Positions 1 through 8,957 of a stretch of 64,000 nt of DNA are shown piece by piece. The translations under genes were made by a program, and so were the position numbers. Under the pieces are notes generated by a model. That model was not told the DNA's origin. It saw only the letters and a list, made by a program, of their open reading frames with translations, and did not search any database. Every line of letters starts with the position of its first letter. The stretch's first letter is position 1. This DNA comes from Lachnospiraceae bacterium (GTDB lineage Bacteria; Bacillota; Clostridia; Lachnospirales; Lachnospiraceae): contig CABJAM010000006.1 in assembly GCA_902363555.1 (NCBI GenBank), positions 203,854-267,853 on the forward strand, written 5' to 3'.

Positions 1-1
1 T

Positions 2-748
2 GCCGATGTGGCCGTCCTCACTGTGGATATGAGCCAGCTCAGCCAGGAAACAAAGGACGCCATAAAGATTGCTGTTCTCGGTGATTCGGATGCGCTTAAG
101 GAAGGTAATGGGGCCATTGCCATCGGTAATGCACTGGGCTACGGCCAGTCCACCACCACAGGTACGATCAGCGCAGTGAACCGTGAGGTACAGTTGACCG
201 ACGGAACGATGACATTGATCCAGACCGATGCGGCCATCAACCCTGGTAACAGCGGCGGTGCCCTGTTAAATACAAAAGGCGAGGTTATTGGTATCAATAC
301 CGTAAAATATTCCGAAACCAGCGTGGAAGGTATGGGCTATGCGATTCCTATCAACAGTGTGGTAGAAACAGTTAACGATATCATCAGTGGTAAGATCGTT
401 AATAAGACCGATGAGAATACCGCAGTTCTTGGTATCCGGGGTGGTACGGTGGATTCCGCAAATTCCTATGGCGTACCTGCAGGCGTTTATGTCGCCGCCG
501 TTATCCAGAATTCTGCTGCACAGTGGGCAGGTCTTCAGGCCGGCTATGTGATCACCGCCTTTAATGGTGAGGAGATCACGACGATGGAGCAGCTTCAGGA
601 ATTGATTGGCCAGTGTAATCCTGGTGACAATGTAAGTATAACAGTCCAGATACCCGATGAGAATAATGGATATACTCAGGAACAGACATTGACAACAGTA
701 TTAGGTTCTGCGGCAGATACGAATGGAAGTCAGTATAATAACAACTAA
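2..748 (+). CDS. HtrA/DegP-type serine protease with PDZ domain (5' end outside window)
   Basis: This is the C-terminal part of a trypsin-like S1C protease that degrades or senses misfolded proteins at the cell surface. The reading frame is open from the first bases. The first readable residues, ADVAVL, match the segment holding the catalytic Asp of DegP-like enzymes, so the His and the N-terminal membrane anchor lie upstream. The catalytic serine is in GNSGG about 80 residues in, inside the family hallmark DAAINPGNSGGAL. A PDZ domain follows at about residues 140-225 (AGLQAGYVITAFNGEEI). The C-terminus is a short Asn/Gly-rich tail. A strong terminator at 811-867 follows. Family assignment is firm; the exact paralogue cannot be decided from a fragment. 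Confidence 0.93.
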   Translation, partial: ADVAVLTVDMSQLSQETKDAIKIAVLGDSDALKEGNGAIAIGNALGYGQSTTTGTISAVNREVQLTDGTMTLIQTDAAINPGNSGGALLNTKGEVIGINTVKYSETSVEGMGYAIPINSVVETVNDIISGKIVNKTDENTAVLGIRGGTVDSANSYGVPAGVYVAAVIQNSAAQWAGLQAGYVITAFNGEEITTMEQLQELIGQCNPGDNVSITVQIPDENNGYTQEQTLTTVLGSAADTNGSQYNNN

Positions 749-810
749 ACGGGCTTTGTGTACGGTGAACTTTACAGATCACGGTAAGCAGACGGTCGAA
801 TAAAAATAAA

Positions 811-867
811 CAGATCCGGGCCGGAATCGGGAAGAAATCCCTGATTCCGGCCCGGACCTGTTTTATT
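811..867 (+). terminator. Rho-independent terminator after the htrA-like gene
   Basis: A perfect 14-bp inverted repeat (815-828 with 843-856) is extended by a CAG/CTG closing pair and followed by TTTTATT. It separates the protease gene from the clpX transcription unit. Confidence 0.88.
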
Positions 868-992
868 ACTTTGGGCGGTGTGGGAGAGGGAGGCCTGCTT
901 TGAATGCCTGGGAACGACAATGCGCAGGGATTGTCGAGAACATAAATTGTAATTTATAAAATGATATTTTATTATTTTAATAGATTATTAAG

Positions 993-1021
993 TTGATTGT
1001 GGCGATTTAATCGACTATAAT
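993..1021 (+). promoter_or_regulatory. Sigma-70-type promoter for the clpX-like gene
   Basis: TTGATT (993-998) and TATAAT (1016-1021) are separated by exactly 17 bp. An imperfect inverted repeat (AGTTGATT...AATCGACT, about 991-1016) overlaps the spacer and could bind a regulator; that last point is inference. The rest of 868-1055 is AT-rich with no gene. Confidence 0.65.
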
Positions 1022-1055
1022 AAATGATGAGTAGTTAGACGCAGGAGGAAAAAAC

Positions 1056-2477
1056 ATGAGTGATGATAATAAAAAGGATGAGGTTATGGAAAAGACCTCA
1101 GATGATCATAAAGAAAAGGAGTATGAGGATATATGCTACGTCTGCCGCCGGCCGGAGAGCAAGGCGGGCAAGATGATCCATCTGCCTATGAACAACAGTA
1201 TATGTATCTGCTCCGATTGTATGCAGAAAAGTCTGGATACAATGAACAACAGTAATTTCAACTATTCCGAAATGATGAACCAGATGAATCTTCAGGATCT
1301 GTTCGGTGGGCCCCTTGGAAATAACTTTATGCAGGACCCGGTACCAAAATCTCAGAAGATCAAGAAAAAGAAGCCCAAGGAAGAAGAGATGCCGATGATC
1401 GATCTGAAAAATATCCCGGCGCCGCACATTATCAAGTCTCAGTTGGATGATTACGTTATCGGCCAGGAATATGCCAAAAAGGTCATGTCTGTGGCTGTAT
1501 ACAATCATTATAAGCGGGTAGCCACCAATACCATGGACGATATTGAGATTGAAAAATCCAATATGCTTATGATTGGCCCCACCGGCAGCGGTAAAACCTA
1601 CCTTGTGCGGACATTGGCCCGGCTCCTCAATGTACCTCTGGCCATCACAGACGCCACGTCTCTTACAGAAGCCGGCTATATCGGCGATGATATTGAGAGC
1701 GTCGTCTCAAAGCTGTTAGCCGCCGCGGATAATGATGTGGAGAAGGCGCAGCAGGGGATCATCTTTATTGATGAGATCGATAAGATCGCTAAAAAGAAAA
1801 ATACGACCAGTCGCGATGTCAGTGGAGAATCGGTACAACAAGGGCTTTTAAAGCTTTTAGAGGGCAGTGATGTGGAAGTGCCTGTGGGTGCCAGCAGTAA
1901 AAACGCCATGGTGCCGCTGGTCACTGTAAATACCCGGAATATATTATTTATCTGCGGCGGCGCTTTTCCGGATTTGGAAAATATCATCAAGGAGCGTCTT
2001 AATAAAAAAAGCTCCATGGGCTTTGGCGCCGACCTGAATGATAAGTATGACAAGGTTCCCAATATTATGGACAAGGTGACCATCGAGGACCTGCGCGAGT
2101 TTGGGATGATTCCGGAATTTATTGGCCGTCTGCCCATTATATTTACACTCCAGGGTCTGACAAAGGAAATGCTGGTGGAGATTTTAAAAGAGCCGAAAAA
2201 TGCTATTTTAAAGCAGTATCAAAAGCTGCTGTCACTGGATGAGGTGGATTTGAGGTTCGATGATGGCGCCATTGAAGCCATTGCCGAAAAGGCCATTGAA
2301 AAGAAAACCGGGGCCCGGGCGCTGCGCTCGATCATCGAGGAATTTATGCTGGATATTATGTATGAGATCCCCAAGGATGATAATATCGGCCGGGTGACCA
2401 TTACCCGGGCTTATATTGAAAATACCGGTGGACCTTTGATCGAGATGCGGGGCGTGCGAGCGCTGGAAGCAAAATAA
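1056..2477 (+). CDS. clpX: ClpX-type AAA+ unfoldase (second-type ClpX)
   Basis: An ATP-driven protein unfoldase expected to feed substrates into ClpP. The N-terminal zinc-binding domain has Cys pairs at residues 27/30 and 52/55. A Met/Asn-rich then Lys/Glu-rich linker (about 60-115) leads to the AAA+ module: Walker A GPTGSGKT (174-181), pore-loop GYIG (207-210), Walker B IIFIDEID (235-242) and sensor motif GARALR near the C-terminus. The ClpP-docking loop reads MGFGA (321-325), close to the usual IGF, so ClpP binding looks kept. At 473 residues it is longer than the usual ~430 because of the linker. The start follows an AGGAGG site at 1043-1048. It is not beside clpP or tig, which suggests a paralogue or a relocated copy. 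Confidence 0.92.
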   Translation: MSDDNKKDEVMEKTSDDHKEKEYEDICYVCRRPESKAGKMIHLPMNNSICICSDCMQKSLDTMNNSNFNYSEMMNQMNLQDLFGGPLGNNFMQDPVPKSQKIKKKKPKEEEMPMIDLKNIPAPHIIKSQLDDYVIGQEYAKKVMSVAVYNHYKRVATNTMDDIEIEKSNMLMIGPTGSGKTYLVRTLARLLNVPLAITDATSLTEAGYIGDDIESVVSKLLAAADNDVEKAQQGIIFIDEIDKIAKKKNTTSRDVSGESVQQGLLKLLEGSDVEVPVGASSKNAMVPLVTVNTRNILFICGGAFPDLENIIKERLNKKSSMGFGADLNDKYDKVPNIMDKVTIEDLREFGMIPEFIGRLPIIFTLQGLTKEMLVEILKEPKNAILKQYQKLLSLDEVDLRFDDGAIEAIAEKAIEKKTGARALRSIIEEFMLDIMYEIPKDDNIGRVTITRAYIENTGGPLIEMRGVRALEAK

Positions 2478-2649
2478 CCCGGGCACGTTAAGATGGGCCG
2501 GGCTGTTACGCATATGGTCATAAGCCCGCGGAATTTACGTTTTTGTACGGTCAGAAACTGTGCACACTTGTCTGAAAGGTCACATAAAAAGTGACTGAAA
2601 ATGAATAAAATATGGACCTGAAGGCATAAAGTAAGGTTAAGACTTAAAT

Positions 2650-4371
2650 TTGGGTGATGCTATGCCCTCTTGCCGTGATCAGATCCTATCGGAAGGTTAT
2701 GCCGACTACATTGTGGAGTACGGCAGTATTATTGAAAATGTTTACAATATATATCAAACGAGCTGTGTTCAGGTGATCAACGAGCGCTTTGCCGTATTCC
2801 ATCAGCCGGTGGTATCTATGGGCGTTGCGGTCAATACCCTACCTTACAGTTCGATCCCCAAGCTGTTCGGGCTGATGGATACGTCATCCATGGATGGCTC
2901 GGGGATCACCCGGGTGCAAAATCAGCCGTATCTGAACCTTAAGGGGCAGGACGTGATCGTGGGGGTGATCGATACCGGTATTGACTACACACATCCGGCT
3001 TTCAGAAGCTCGGATGGAGCCACGAGAATTATCGCTTTGTGGGATCAGACCATTGAGTCCGGTGAGGACGATGCCGGGCGGGGAAATGGCATGGTAGATT
3101 ATGGAACCATATATACCAGTGGGATGATCAATGAAGCCCTTTTATCCGATGATCCTGCGTCCATCGTTCCTTCTGTGGATACGGACGGTCATGGCACCTT
3201 TATGGCAGGAATCGCCGCCGGAAGTGAGGATTTGGCCAATGACTTTATCGGCGCAGCCCCCCGGGCGGATATCGCTGTGGTGAAGCTAAAGCCGGCCAAG
3301 GAATATTTGCGCAGGTATTATCTGATCCAGGATGATGTGCCTGCTTACCAGGAAAATGACATTATGACGGCGGTGGCCTACCTGCTTGAACTGTCCCGCC
3401 GTGAAAATAAGCCATTGTCGATCTGCATCGGTCTGGGTACTAATTCCGGAAACCACAGCGGTGGCGCCTATATCAGCCGCTATCTGGATATCATTGGCAC
3501 CCTCAATGGCATCTGTATCTCCTGTGCGGCAGGGAATGAATCCAACCGGGGCTGTCATTATCTCGGGATCGTCGAGGCGAACACGCCGTATGTGGAGGTT
3601 GAACTGAGGGTGGGCGATGAGGGCGCCGGCTTTTCGATGGAGCTTTGGGGCGCGGCTCCGGAGATTTATTCAGTTGGCTTTGTATCGCCTGGCGGAGAAG
3701 TTATCGAACGGATTTCCCCAAGGCTTGGCAATACTTCGCGCTATGCCTTTGTGCTGGAGCCCACGGTCATATCGGTCACCCAGAAAATTGTAGAATCCTT
3801 ATCCGGAGGACAGATGATCTTTTTCCGGTTTCAGGACCCGGTGCCAGGCATCTGGCGAATCCGTGTCTATGGAACGAACCTGCTCAACGGCACCTTTCAT
3901 ATGTGGCTGCCCATCCATGGCTTTATTGTAGAGGATACTTATTTTTTGCAGCCTCAGCCGGATATGACCGTAACGACGCCTGCGGATACGTGGGTAACAC
4001 TGTCTGTAGGGGCTTATAACCATTATAATAACAGTATCTATCTTTATTCCAGCCGGGGCTTTACGCCCCAGGGGCTGGTCGTGCCGGATTTTTGTGCGCC
4101 GGGAGTAAATGTCTTTGGTCCTGGCCTGTCCGGCAGATATACGACCCGCAGCGGTACCAGTGTGGCCGCGGCTCATGCCTGCGGTGCGGCCGCTTTATTC
4201 CTGCAATGGTTTTTGTTTAACCGGGGGGGATATAATATATCTACGGTACAGATTCGTCAGTATCTGATCCGGGGCGCAAACCGCAAGCCGGACGTGATCT
4301 ATCCAAGCCGTATTTGGGGTTATGGAACGCTGGACCTATACAATGCGTTTGAAATATTAATTACATCATAA
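2650..4371 (+). CDS. Subtilisin-like (S8) serine protease of the Csp type
   Basis: A subtilase resembling the CspA/B/C germination proteases of spore-forming clostridia. Counting from the upstream TTG, the catalytic triad is intact: Asp108 (GVIDTGIDYTHPAF), His181 (DTDGHGTFMAG) and Ser504 (SGTSVAAAHACG). There is no signal peptide, but a short N-terminal region of about 90 residues could act as a prodomain. A jelly-roll-like insertion lies between His and Ser, as in Csp proteins (inference). The start is uncertain: TTG at 2650 or ATG at 2662, with only a weak TAAGG site at 2632-2636. A role in cortex-hydrolase activation is known for some relatives; Lachnospiraceae often carry several such genes, so the substrate is unproven. 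Confidence 0.85.
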   Translation: MGDAMPSCRDQILSEGYADYIVEYGSIIENVYNIYQTSCVQVINERFAVFHQPVVSMGVAVNTLPYSSIPKLFGLMDTSSMDGSGITRVQNQPYLNLKGQDVIVGVIDTGIDYTHPAFRSSDGATRIIALWDQTIESGEDDAGRGNGMVDYGTIYTSGMINEALLSDDPASIVPSVDTDGHGTFMAGIAAGSEDLANDFIGAAPRADIAVVKLKPAKEYLRRYYLIQDDVPAYQENDIMTAVAYLLELSRRENKPLSICIGLGTNSGNHSGGAYISRYLDIIGTLNGICISCAAGNESNRGCHYLGIVEANTPYVEVELRVGDEGAGFSMELWGAAPEIYSVGFVSPGGEVIERISPRLGNTSRYAFVLEPTVISVTQKIVESLSGGQMIFFRFQDPVPGIWRIRVYGTNLLNGTFHMWLPIHGFIVEDTYFLQPQPDMTVTTPADTWVTLSVGAYNHYNNSIYLYSSRGFTPQGLVVPDFCAPGVNVFGPGLSGRYTTRSGTSVAAAHACGAAALFLQWFLFNRGGYNISTVQIRQYLIRGANRKPDVIYPSRIWGYGTLDLYNAFEILITS

Positions 4372-4391
4372 AAAAGTCAGGAGGAATTACT

Positions 4392-5021
4392 ATGTCATTA
4401 TTTGATGAAATCCGAAAGAACGTTACAGATCTCACAGAAAATGTAGCCAAAAAATCTTCCACAGTGATTGAGACACAGAAAATGCGTATGCGCAAATCAT
4501 CTCTTGAGAGTGATCTGAGGGATTATTATGTGCAGCTCGGGAAGCTTTATGAGAAGAAGCTGACAAAATCGGAGGAGACAGATGAGGAAGCGGCTTCAGC
4601 TCTTGAGAAGATTGCAGAGGCAAAAAAGGAGATAAGGAGCATCCAGGAGGCGCTCATAAAAGCCAGAGGTATGGTTCATTGTACGACCTGCGGTCAGGAT
4701 GTTTCCAGAGAATTTGATTTCTGCCCGAAGTGCGGCGCCAAGCTGGAAAAGCCGGAACCGGAACCTGAAAAGGAGGTCATCTCCCCGGACGATGTCACTG
4801 TGGAGGGCGAGGGCGAAAGTAAAGCGACAGCAGAAGCCGCCGCAGATGCGCAGGACTGTGAAGCTGCCGATGTGTCAGATCCGGAGGAACCAGCCGGCGA
4901 AAATGCCGGTGCAACAGATCCGGCGGAACCCGGCGAAGCTGGCGGTGCATCAGAACCGGCGGAACCCGGCGAAAACGCTGATGCAACGGCAGGCGCGGCC
5001 GATGATATTTTTAAGGATTAA
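4392..5021 (+). CDS. Zinc-ribbon protein with coiled-coil N-terminus and acidic repeat tail
   Basis: Function unknown. The first ~95 residues are charged and helical, probably a coiled coil. A zinc ribbon follows with two CxxC knuckles (CTTCGQ and CPKCGA, about residues 98-118). The tail is Glu/Pro/Ala-rich and contains three near-repeats of 12-13 residues of the type DPAEPGEAGGAS, encoded by imperfect 36-39-bp DNA repeats at about 4878-4989. A clear AGGAGG site precedes the ATG and the gene starts 20 bp after the subtilase, so the two are probably co-transcribed. Zinc ribbon plus coiled coil is common in small clostridial proteins of unassigned role. Confidence 0.75.
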   Translation: MSLFDEIRKNVTDLTENVAKKSSTVIETQKMRMRKSSLESDLRDYYVQLGKLYEKKLTKSEETDEEAASALEKIAEAKKEIRSIQEALIKARGMVHCTTCGQDVSREFDFCPKCGAKLEKPEPEPEKEVISPDDVTVEGEGESKATAEAAADAQDCEAADVSDPEEPAGENAGATDPAEPGEAGGASEPAEPGENADATAGAADDIFKD

Positions 5022-5086
5022 TGCTGTGATGACGGTGTAACCGAATGTTACAGTTACTAAAATAATAAATGATTGAGGAAATGGAC

Positions 5087-6517
5087 ATGAAAAATAAGGA
5101 TTCACAGGAATTGGAAAAAAAGCTGAAATATTCTTCTGAAAGTGCATGGGATATTTACAGCGGTAAACAAAACGAGAAAGTACAGAGCTTTTCAGAAAAT
5201 TATAAAAAGTTTCTGGATGACGGAAAAACCGAGCGGGAATGTGTGACTGCCGCCGTGGCGCTTCTTGAAAAGGCGGGTTTTGTGGATGCCGGAAGTAAGG
5301 AAAGTCTGAGCGCCGGCGACCGGGTCTACCGCAACATCCGCAATAAAGGCCTTGTGGCTGCTGTTATGGGAACTGAGCCGGTGATCGATGGAATGAATAT
5401 TCTTGGTGCTCACATCGACTCCCCGCATATCGATTTAAAGCCCATGCCTCTTTATGAGGATGCGGATATGGCGCTGATGAAAACCCACTATTATGGTGGT
5501 ATTAAAAAGTATCAGTGGACTACGATCCCGCTGGCGCTCCACGGCGTTTTATATAACAGCGAAGGCGAAAAAATCAGCGTAAGCATTGGCGAAGCTGAGG
5601 AGGACCCGGTATTTACCATAAATGAGCTGCTTGTGCATTTAAGTCAGGAGCAGTTGACCCGCAAGGCTTCCGAGGCCATTAAGGGCGAGGAGCTAAATCT
5701 TCTTGTGGGCGGTATCCCTTATGAGGATAAGGATGTAAAAGAGCGGATAAAGCTTAACGTTTTAAAACTGCTTTTCGATAAATACCAGTTGACGGAGAAG
5801 GATTTCCTTACGGCGGAAATCGAACTTGTGCCGGCCCATAAGGCCAGAGACGTGGGCTTTGACCGTTCCTACATCGGTGCCTACGGCCAGGATGACCGGG
5901 TGTGCGCATACACAGCATTAGCCGCGCTGATGAAGGTTAAAAATCCGGCCCGCACATGTATCTGTCTGTTCTCCGATAAGGAGGAGGTAGGAAGCATCGG
6001 TAATTCCGGAGCCAAATCCGCGCTTTATGAAAATGCGCTCATGGAGCTGATCGTAAAGTCTAACGGTCAGTGCAGCCTGTGGGATTTCCGTTCCTGTCTG
6101 GATAATAGCCATATGCTGTCCTCCGATGTGACAGCGGCTTATGATCCCACCTATGCCAGTGCTTTTGATAAGAGCAATACGGCCTTTGCCGGACGGGGCG
6201 TCTGCCTGTTGAAATATACCGGTTCACGGGGAAAGAGCGGCTCCAATGATGCTCACAGTGAATTTTTCAATGAAGTGACCCGGATCTTTGAAAAGAACAG
6301 TATCCCATGGCAGACCGGCGAGCTGGGCCGTGTAGACTTGGGCGGCGGCGGAACCATAGCCGCGGACATGGCCAATAAGGGCATGAATGTGATCGACTGC
6401 GGTGTTCCGGTATTATCCATGCACGCACCCTTTGAGGTGACAAGCAAAGTGGATGTTTACTGTACCTATGAAGGATTTCTGGCATTTCTTAAAAAAATGA
6501 AGAAATGCTATGAATAA
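5087..6517 (+). CDS. M18 family metallo-aminopeptidase
   Basis: A cytosolic zinc aminopeptidase that trims N-terminal residues from peptides. Family hallmarks are present: GAHIDSPHIDLKP (metal-binding His and Asp), YGQDDRVCAY, DKEEVGSIGNSGAKS (catalytic and metal Glu), HMLSSDVTAAYDPTY, and the C-terminal metal-binding His in VLSMHAPFEV. The length of about 476 residues fits M18. I chose ATG 5087 because GAGG at 5075-5078 sits 8 nt upstream; the upstream ATGs at 5069 and 5081 have no site. A hairpin with a T-run at 6538-6583 follows, ending the unit before hflK. Confidence 0.9.
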   Translation: MKNKDSQELEKKLKYSSESAWDIYSGKQNEKVQSFSENYKKFLDDGKTERECVTAAVALLEKAGFVDAGSKESLSAGDRVYRNIRNKGLVAAVMGTEPVIDGMNILGAHIDSPHIDLKPMPLYEDADMALMKTHYYGGIKKYQWTTIPLALHGVLYNSEGEKISVSIGEAEEDPVFTINELLVHLSQEQLTRKASEAIKGEELNLLVGGIPYEDKDVKERIKLNVLKLLFDKYQLTEKDFLTAEIELVPAHKARDVGFDRSYIGAYGQDDRVCAYTALAALMKVKNPARTCICLFSDKEEVGSIGNSGAKSALYENALMELIVKSNGQCSLWDFRSCLDNSHMLSSDVTAAYDPTYASAFDKSNTAFAGRGVCLLKYTGSRGKSGSNDAHSEFFNEVTRIFEKNSIPWQTGELGRVDLGGGGTIAADMANKGMNVIDCGVPVLSMHAPFEVTSKVDVYCTYEGFLAFLKKMKKCYE

Positions 6518-6537
6518 ATAGTAACTAGAGGACAATG

Positions 6538-6583
6538 AGGTCCGGACTGCCGAATTTGCCGCGGTTCGGACCTGTTTTATTTA
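6538..6583 (+). terminator. Rho-independent terminator after the aminopeptidase gene
   Basis: AGGTCCG (6538-6544) pairs with CGGACCT (6567-6573), followed by GTTTTATTTAT. It separates the aminopeptidase from hflK and shows that the apparent coding extension upstream of hflK is not real. Confidence 0.75.
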
Positions 6584-6657
6584 TGCCTGGCTTCCGGGCG
6601 CACCGGACCTGTTTGGACCGGCGCCAGAGGGAGCGGCACACACAAGAGGAGCAGATT

Positions 6658-7824
6658 ATGGATTCAATGAATCAGGGCCCGGGAAATCCGTTTAATAACG
6701 ATAAATTCCGCGATGGCTCGAAAAAGGTTAAGAAGATGTTTAACAAGACAAAGTGGATCGTTGTTGCGGTTATTATCATCGCAGTGGTGGCTGTCCTTGG
6801 CCTGGACAGCACCTATCAGATCAAGGAGCAGGAGCAGGCTGTGGTGACCACCTTTGGTAAAGCCTCCGCAGTCACAACCTCCGGTCTGCATTTTAAAATT
6901 CCGCTGATCCAGCAGGTACATAAAGTAAACACAACGATCCAGGGCTTTGCTATTGGCTACACAGGAAATGATGAAAATTTAGCTGCGGATACCAATGAGG
7001 ACGAGGCCGTGATGATCACCGCGGATTATAATTTTGTCAATGTGGATTTCTTTGTGGAATACCGGATCACTGAACCGGTGAAATATGTTTATTCTTCCAA
7101 GGACCCGGAGGTCATCCTGAAAAACATGGCTCAGAGCTGTATCCGTACAGTGATCGGCAGCTATGACGTGGACAGCGTCCTGACGACGGGAAAGAATGAG
7201 ATCCAGGCGGCGATCAAGGAGATGATCACCCGCAAGCTTGAGCAGCAGGACATTGGCCTTCAGCTTGTTAATATAACGATACAGGATTCCGAACCGCCCA
7301 CTCAGGAGATTATGATGGCGTTTAAGGCCGTGGAGACGGCTAAGCAGGGCAAGGATACAGCGCTTAACAATGCAAATAAGTATAAAAACGAGAAGCTTCC
7401 TGAGGCGGAAGCGGAGGCGGATCAGATCGTCAAGGAAGCCGAAGCCCAGAAACAGGAGCGTATTAACGAAGCCCAGGGTCAGGTGGCGCGATTTAATTCC
7501 ATGTATGAGGAATATATAAAGAATCCGGATGTGACAAAGCGCCGTATGTTCTATGAAGCGATGGAGGATATATTACCCGGACTTGAGGTGATCATCGACG
7601 GTTCTGACGGCGTACAGAAAATATTGCCGCTGAAGCCATTTACATCCGACAGCTCCGATAGTACGGCGGCAGGCTCCGGGGAGAGCAGTGACCAGACATC
7701 CGGTACATCGGGAGTACCGGCGGCGTCCGGCAGCGGCACTGCGGGGCAGCCCGAGAGCGTGAGCAGCGATAATGGCGAGGATACCGGGGAAACGGCCGGT
7801 GATGCTAATGAAAACAATGACTGA
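6658..7824 (+). CDS. hflK: HflK-type SPFH membrane protein
   Basis: A band-7/SPFH protein that with HflC forms a membrane cage, in other bacteria around the FtsH protease. A short Asn/Gly/Pro-rich N-terminus (GPGNPFNNDKF) precedes one transmembrane helix (about residues 26-45), then the SPFH domain beginning QEQAVVTTFGK...GLHFKIPLIQ, then a long charged helix (EAEAEADQIVKEAEAQKQ). The last ~70 residues are Ser/Gly/Thr-rich and look disordered. ATG 6658 has an AGAGGA site 7 nt upstream; the frame is open further upstream but runs through a terminator. hflC follows after 18 bp. Confidence 0.92.
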   Translation: MDSMNQGPGNPFNNDKFRDGSKKVKKMFNKTKWIVVAVIIIAVVAVLGLDSTYQIKEQEQAVVTTFGKASAVTTSGLHFKIPLIQQVHKVNTTIQGFAIGYTGNDENLAADTNEDEAVMITADYNFVNVDFFVEYRITEPVKYVYSSKDPEVILKNMAQSCIRTVIGSYDVDSVLTTGKNEIQAAIKEMITRKLEQQDIGLQLVNITIQDSEPPTQEIMMAFKAVETAKQGKDTALNNANKYKNEKLPEAEAEADQIVKEAEAQKQERINEAQGQVARFNSMYEEYIKNPDVTKRRMFYEAMEDILPGLEVIIDGSDGVQKILPLKPFTSDSSDSTAAGSGESSDQTSGTSGVPAASGSGTAGQPESVSSDNGEDTGETAGDANENND

Positions 7825-7842
7825 TTCCAGGAGGTACGTTAA

Positions 7843-8706
7843 ATGAAAAAGAAAATTGTCGGGGCCATTGTGGCCGTCGTAGTCCTTGTGTGCCTCGCCT
7901 CATCGGTTTATGTGGCCGGGGAAAATGAATACAAGCTGGTGCGCCAGTTCGGAAAAGTAAATTATGTGGTCAGCGATGCAGGCCTGCATTTTAAAATCCC
8001 GTTTATCCAAAGTGCGGATACGCTGCCAAAGGAACTGCTGATCTATGATCTGGCAGCTTCCGATGTTATTACGAAAGATAAAAAGACCATGATTACGGAC
8101 AGTTATGTACTGTGGCGGATCACGGACCCGCTGAAATTTGCCCAGAGCTTAAACAGCTCCATTGCCAGTGCGGAGAGCCGTATTAATACGGTCGTTTATA
8201 ATTCCACGAAAAATGTGATCAGCAGTATGAATCAGGATGAGGTGATCACCAGCCGTGATGGCGAGCTGATGGCGGCGATTATGAATAATGTGGGCACAAC
8301 CATGGAGCAGTACGGTATACAGCTTGTGTCTGTGGAGACGAAAAAGCTGGATCTGCCGGCGGATAATAAGGCGGCAGTTTATGAGCGTATGATTTCTGAG
8401 CGGGATAATATTGCCGCCACCTACACAGCCCAGGGAAGCTCTGAGGCTAAAGTGATCCGAAATACGACCGATAAGGATGTGGCGATCCAGCTTTCCGAGG
8501 CGCGCAAGCAGGCCGATATTTTAGTGGCCGAGGGCGAGGCGGAGTATATGCGTATTTTACAGGAGGCCTATGCCGATGAGAGCCGCACAGATTTTTACGC
8601 ATTTGTGAGAAGTCTGGATGCGGCGAAGGCTTCGCTTGTGGGAGGAAATAAGACGCTGATTCTTTCCGCGGATTCACCGATCGCACAGATTTTTTATGGA
8701 AATTAA
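7843..8706 (+). CDS. hflC: HflC-type SPFH membrane protein
   Basis: Partner of HflK. One N-terminal transmembrane helix (residues 5-26) leads into an SPFH domain (ENEYKLVRQFGKV...GLHFKIPFIQ) that is clearly homologous to the upstream gene. The helical stalk contains ARKQADILVAEGEAEY, typical of HflC. Length 287 residues is normal. An AGGAGG site precedes the ATG. The pair forms a two-gene operon closed by the terminator at 8722-8764. Control of membrane-protein turnover through FtsH is the family role; no ftsH is in the window. Confidence 0.92.
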   Translation: MKKKIVGAIVAVVVLVCLASSVYVAGENEYKLVRQFGKVNYVVSDAGLHFKIPFIQSADTLPKELLIYDLAASDVITKDKKTMITDSYVLWRITDPLKFAQSLNSSIASAESRINTVVYNSTKNVISSMNQDEVITSRDGELMAAIMNNVGTTMEQYGIQLVSVETKKLDLPADNKAAVYERMISERDNIAATYTAQGSSEAKVIRNTTDKDVAIQLSEARKQADILVAEGEAEYMRILQEAYADESRTDFYAFVRSLDAAKASLVGGNKTLILSADSPIAQIFYGN

Positions 8707-8721
8707 ATTCGTATCTAATGT

Positions 8722-8764
8722 GGCGGCGCCTGCAAGTAACTTTTGCGGGCGCCGCCTTGTTGTT
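8722..8764 (+). terminator. Rho-independent terminator after hflC
   Basis: GGCGGCGCCTGCAA pairs with TTGCGGGCGCCGCC with one mismatch, followed by TTGTTGTT. The 8765-8957 stretch after it is AT-rich and shows no gene or recognised riboswitch. Confidence 0.8.
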
Positions 8765-8957
8765 GGAAAATATATACGACCAATGTGATAATAATTTATT
8801 ACTAAATTCCTGGGCCGAAAGTCAGCATTTTTTACGAAAATTCATTGAAAAGCTTTTTTTGATTGCTATTTCTGTGATAATATTTTATAATTGAAACAGA
8901 TGGTAATAAAAAATTATTGGAAGATCGACGAATTTTTATGAAAGTGGGGATGGTTTT

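Noticed and set aside
6535..6657. N-terminal extension of HflK
   Set aside because: The extension passes through a terminator hairpin and lacks a ribosome site; ATG 6658 has one.
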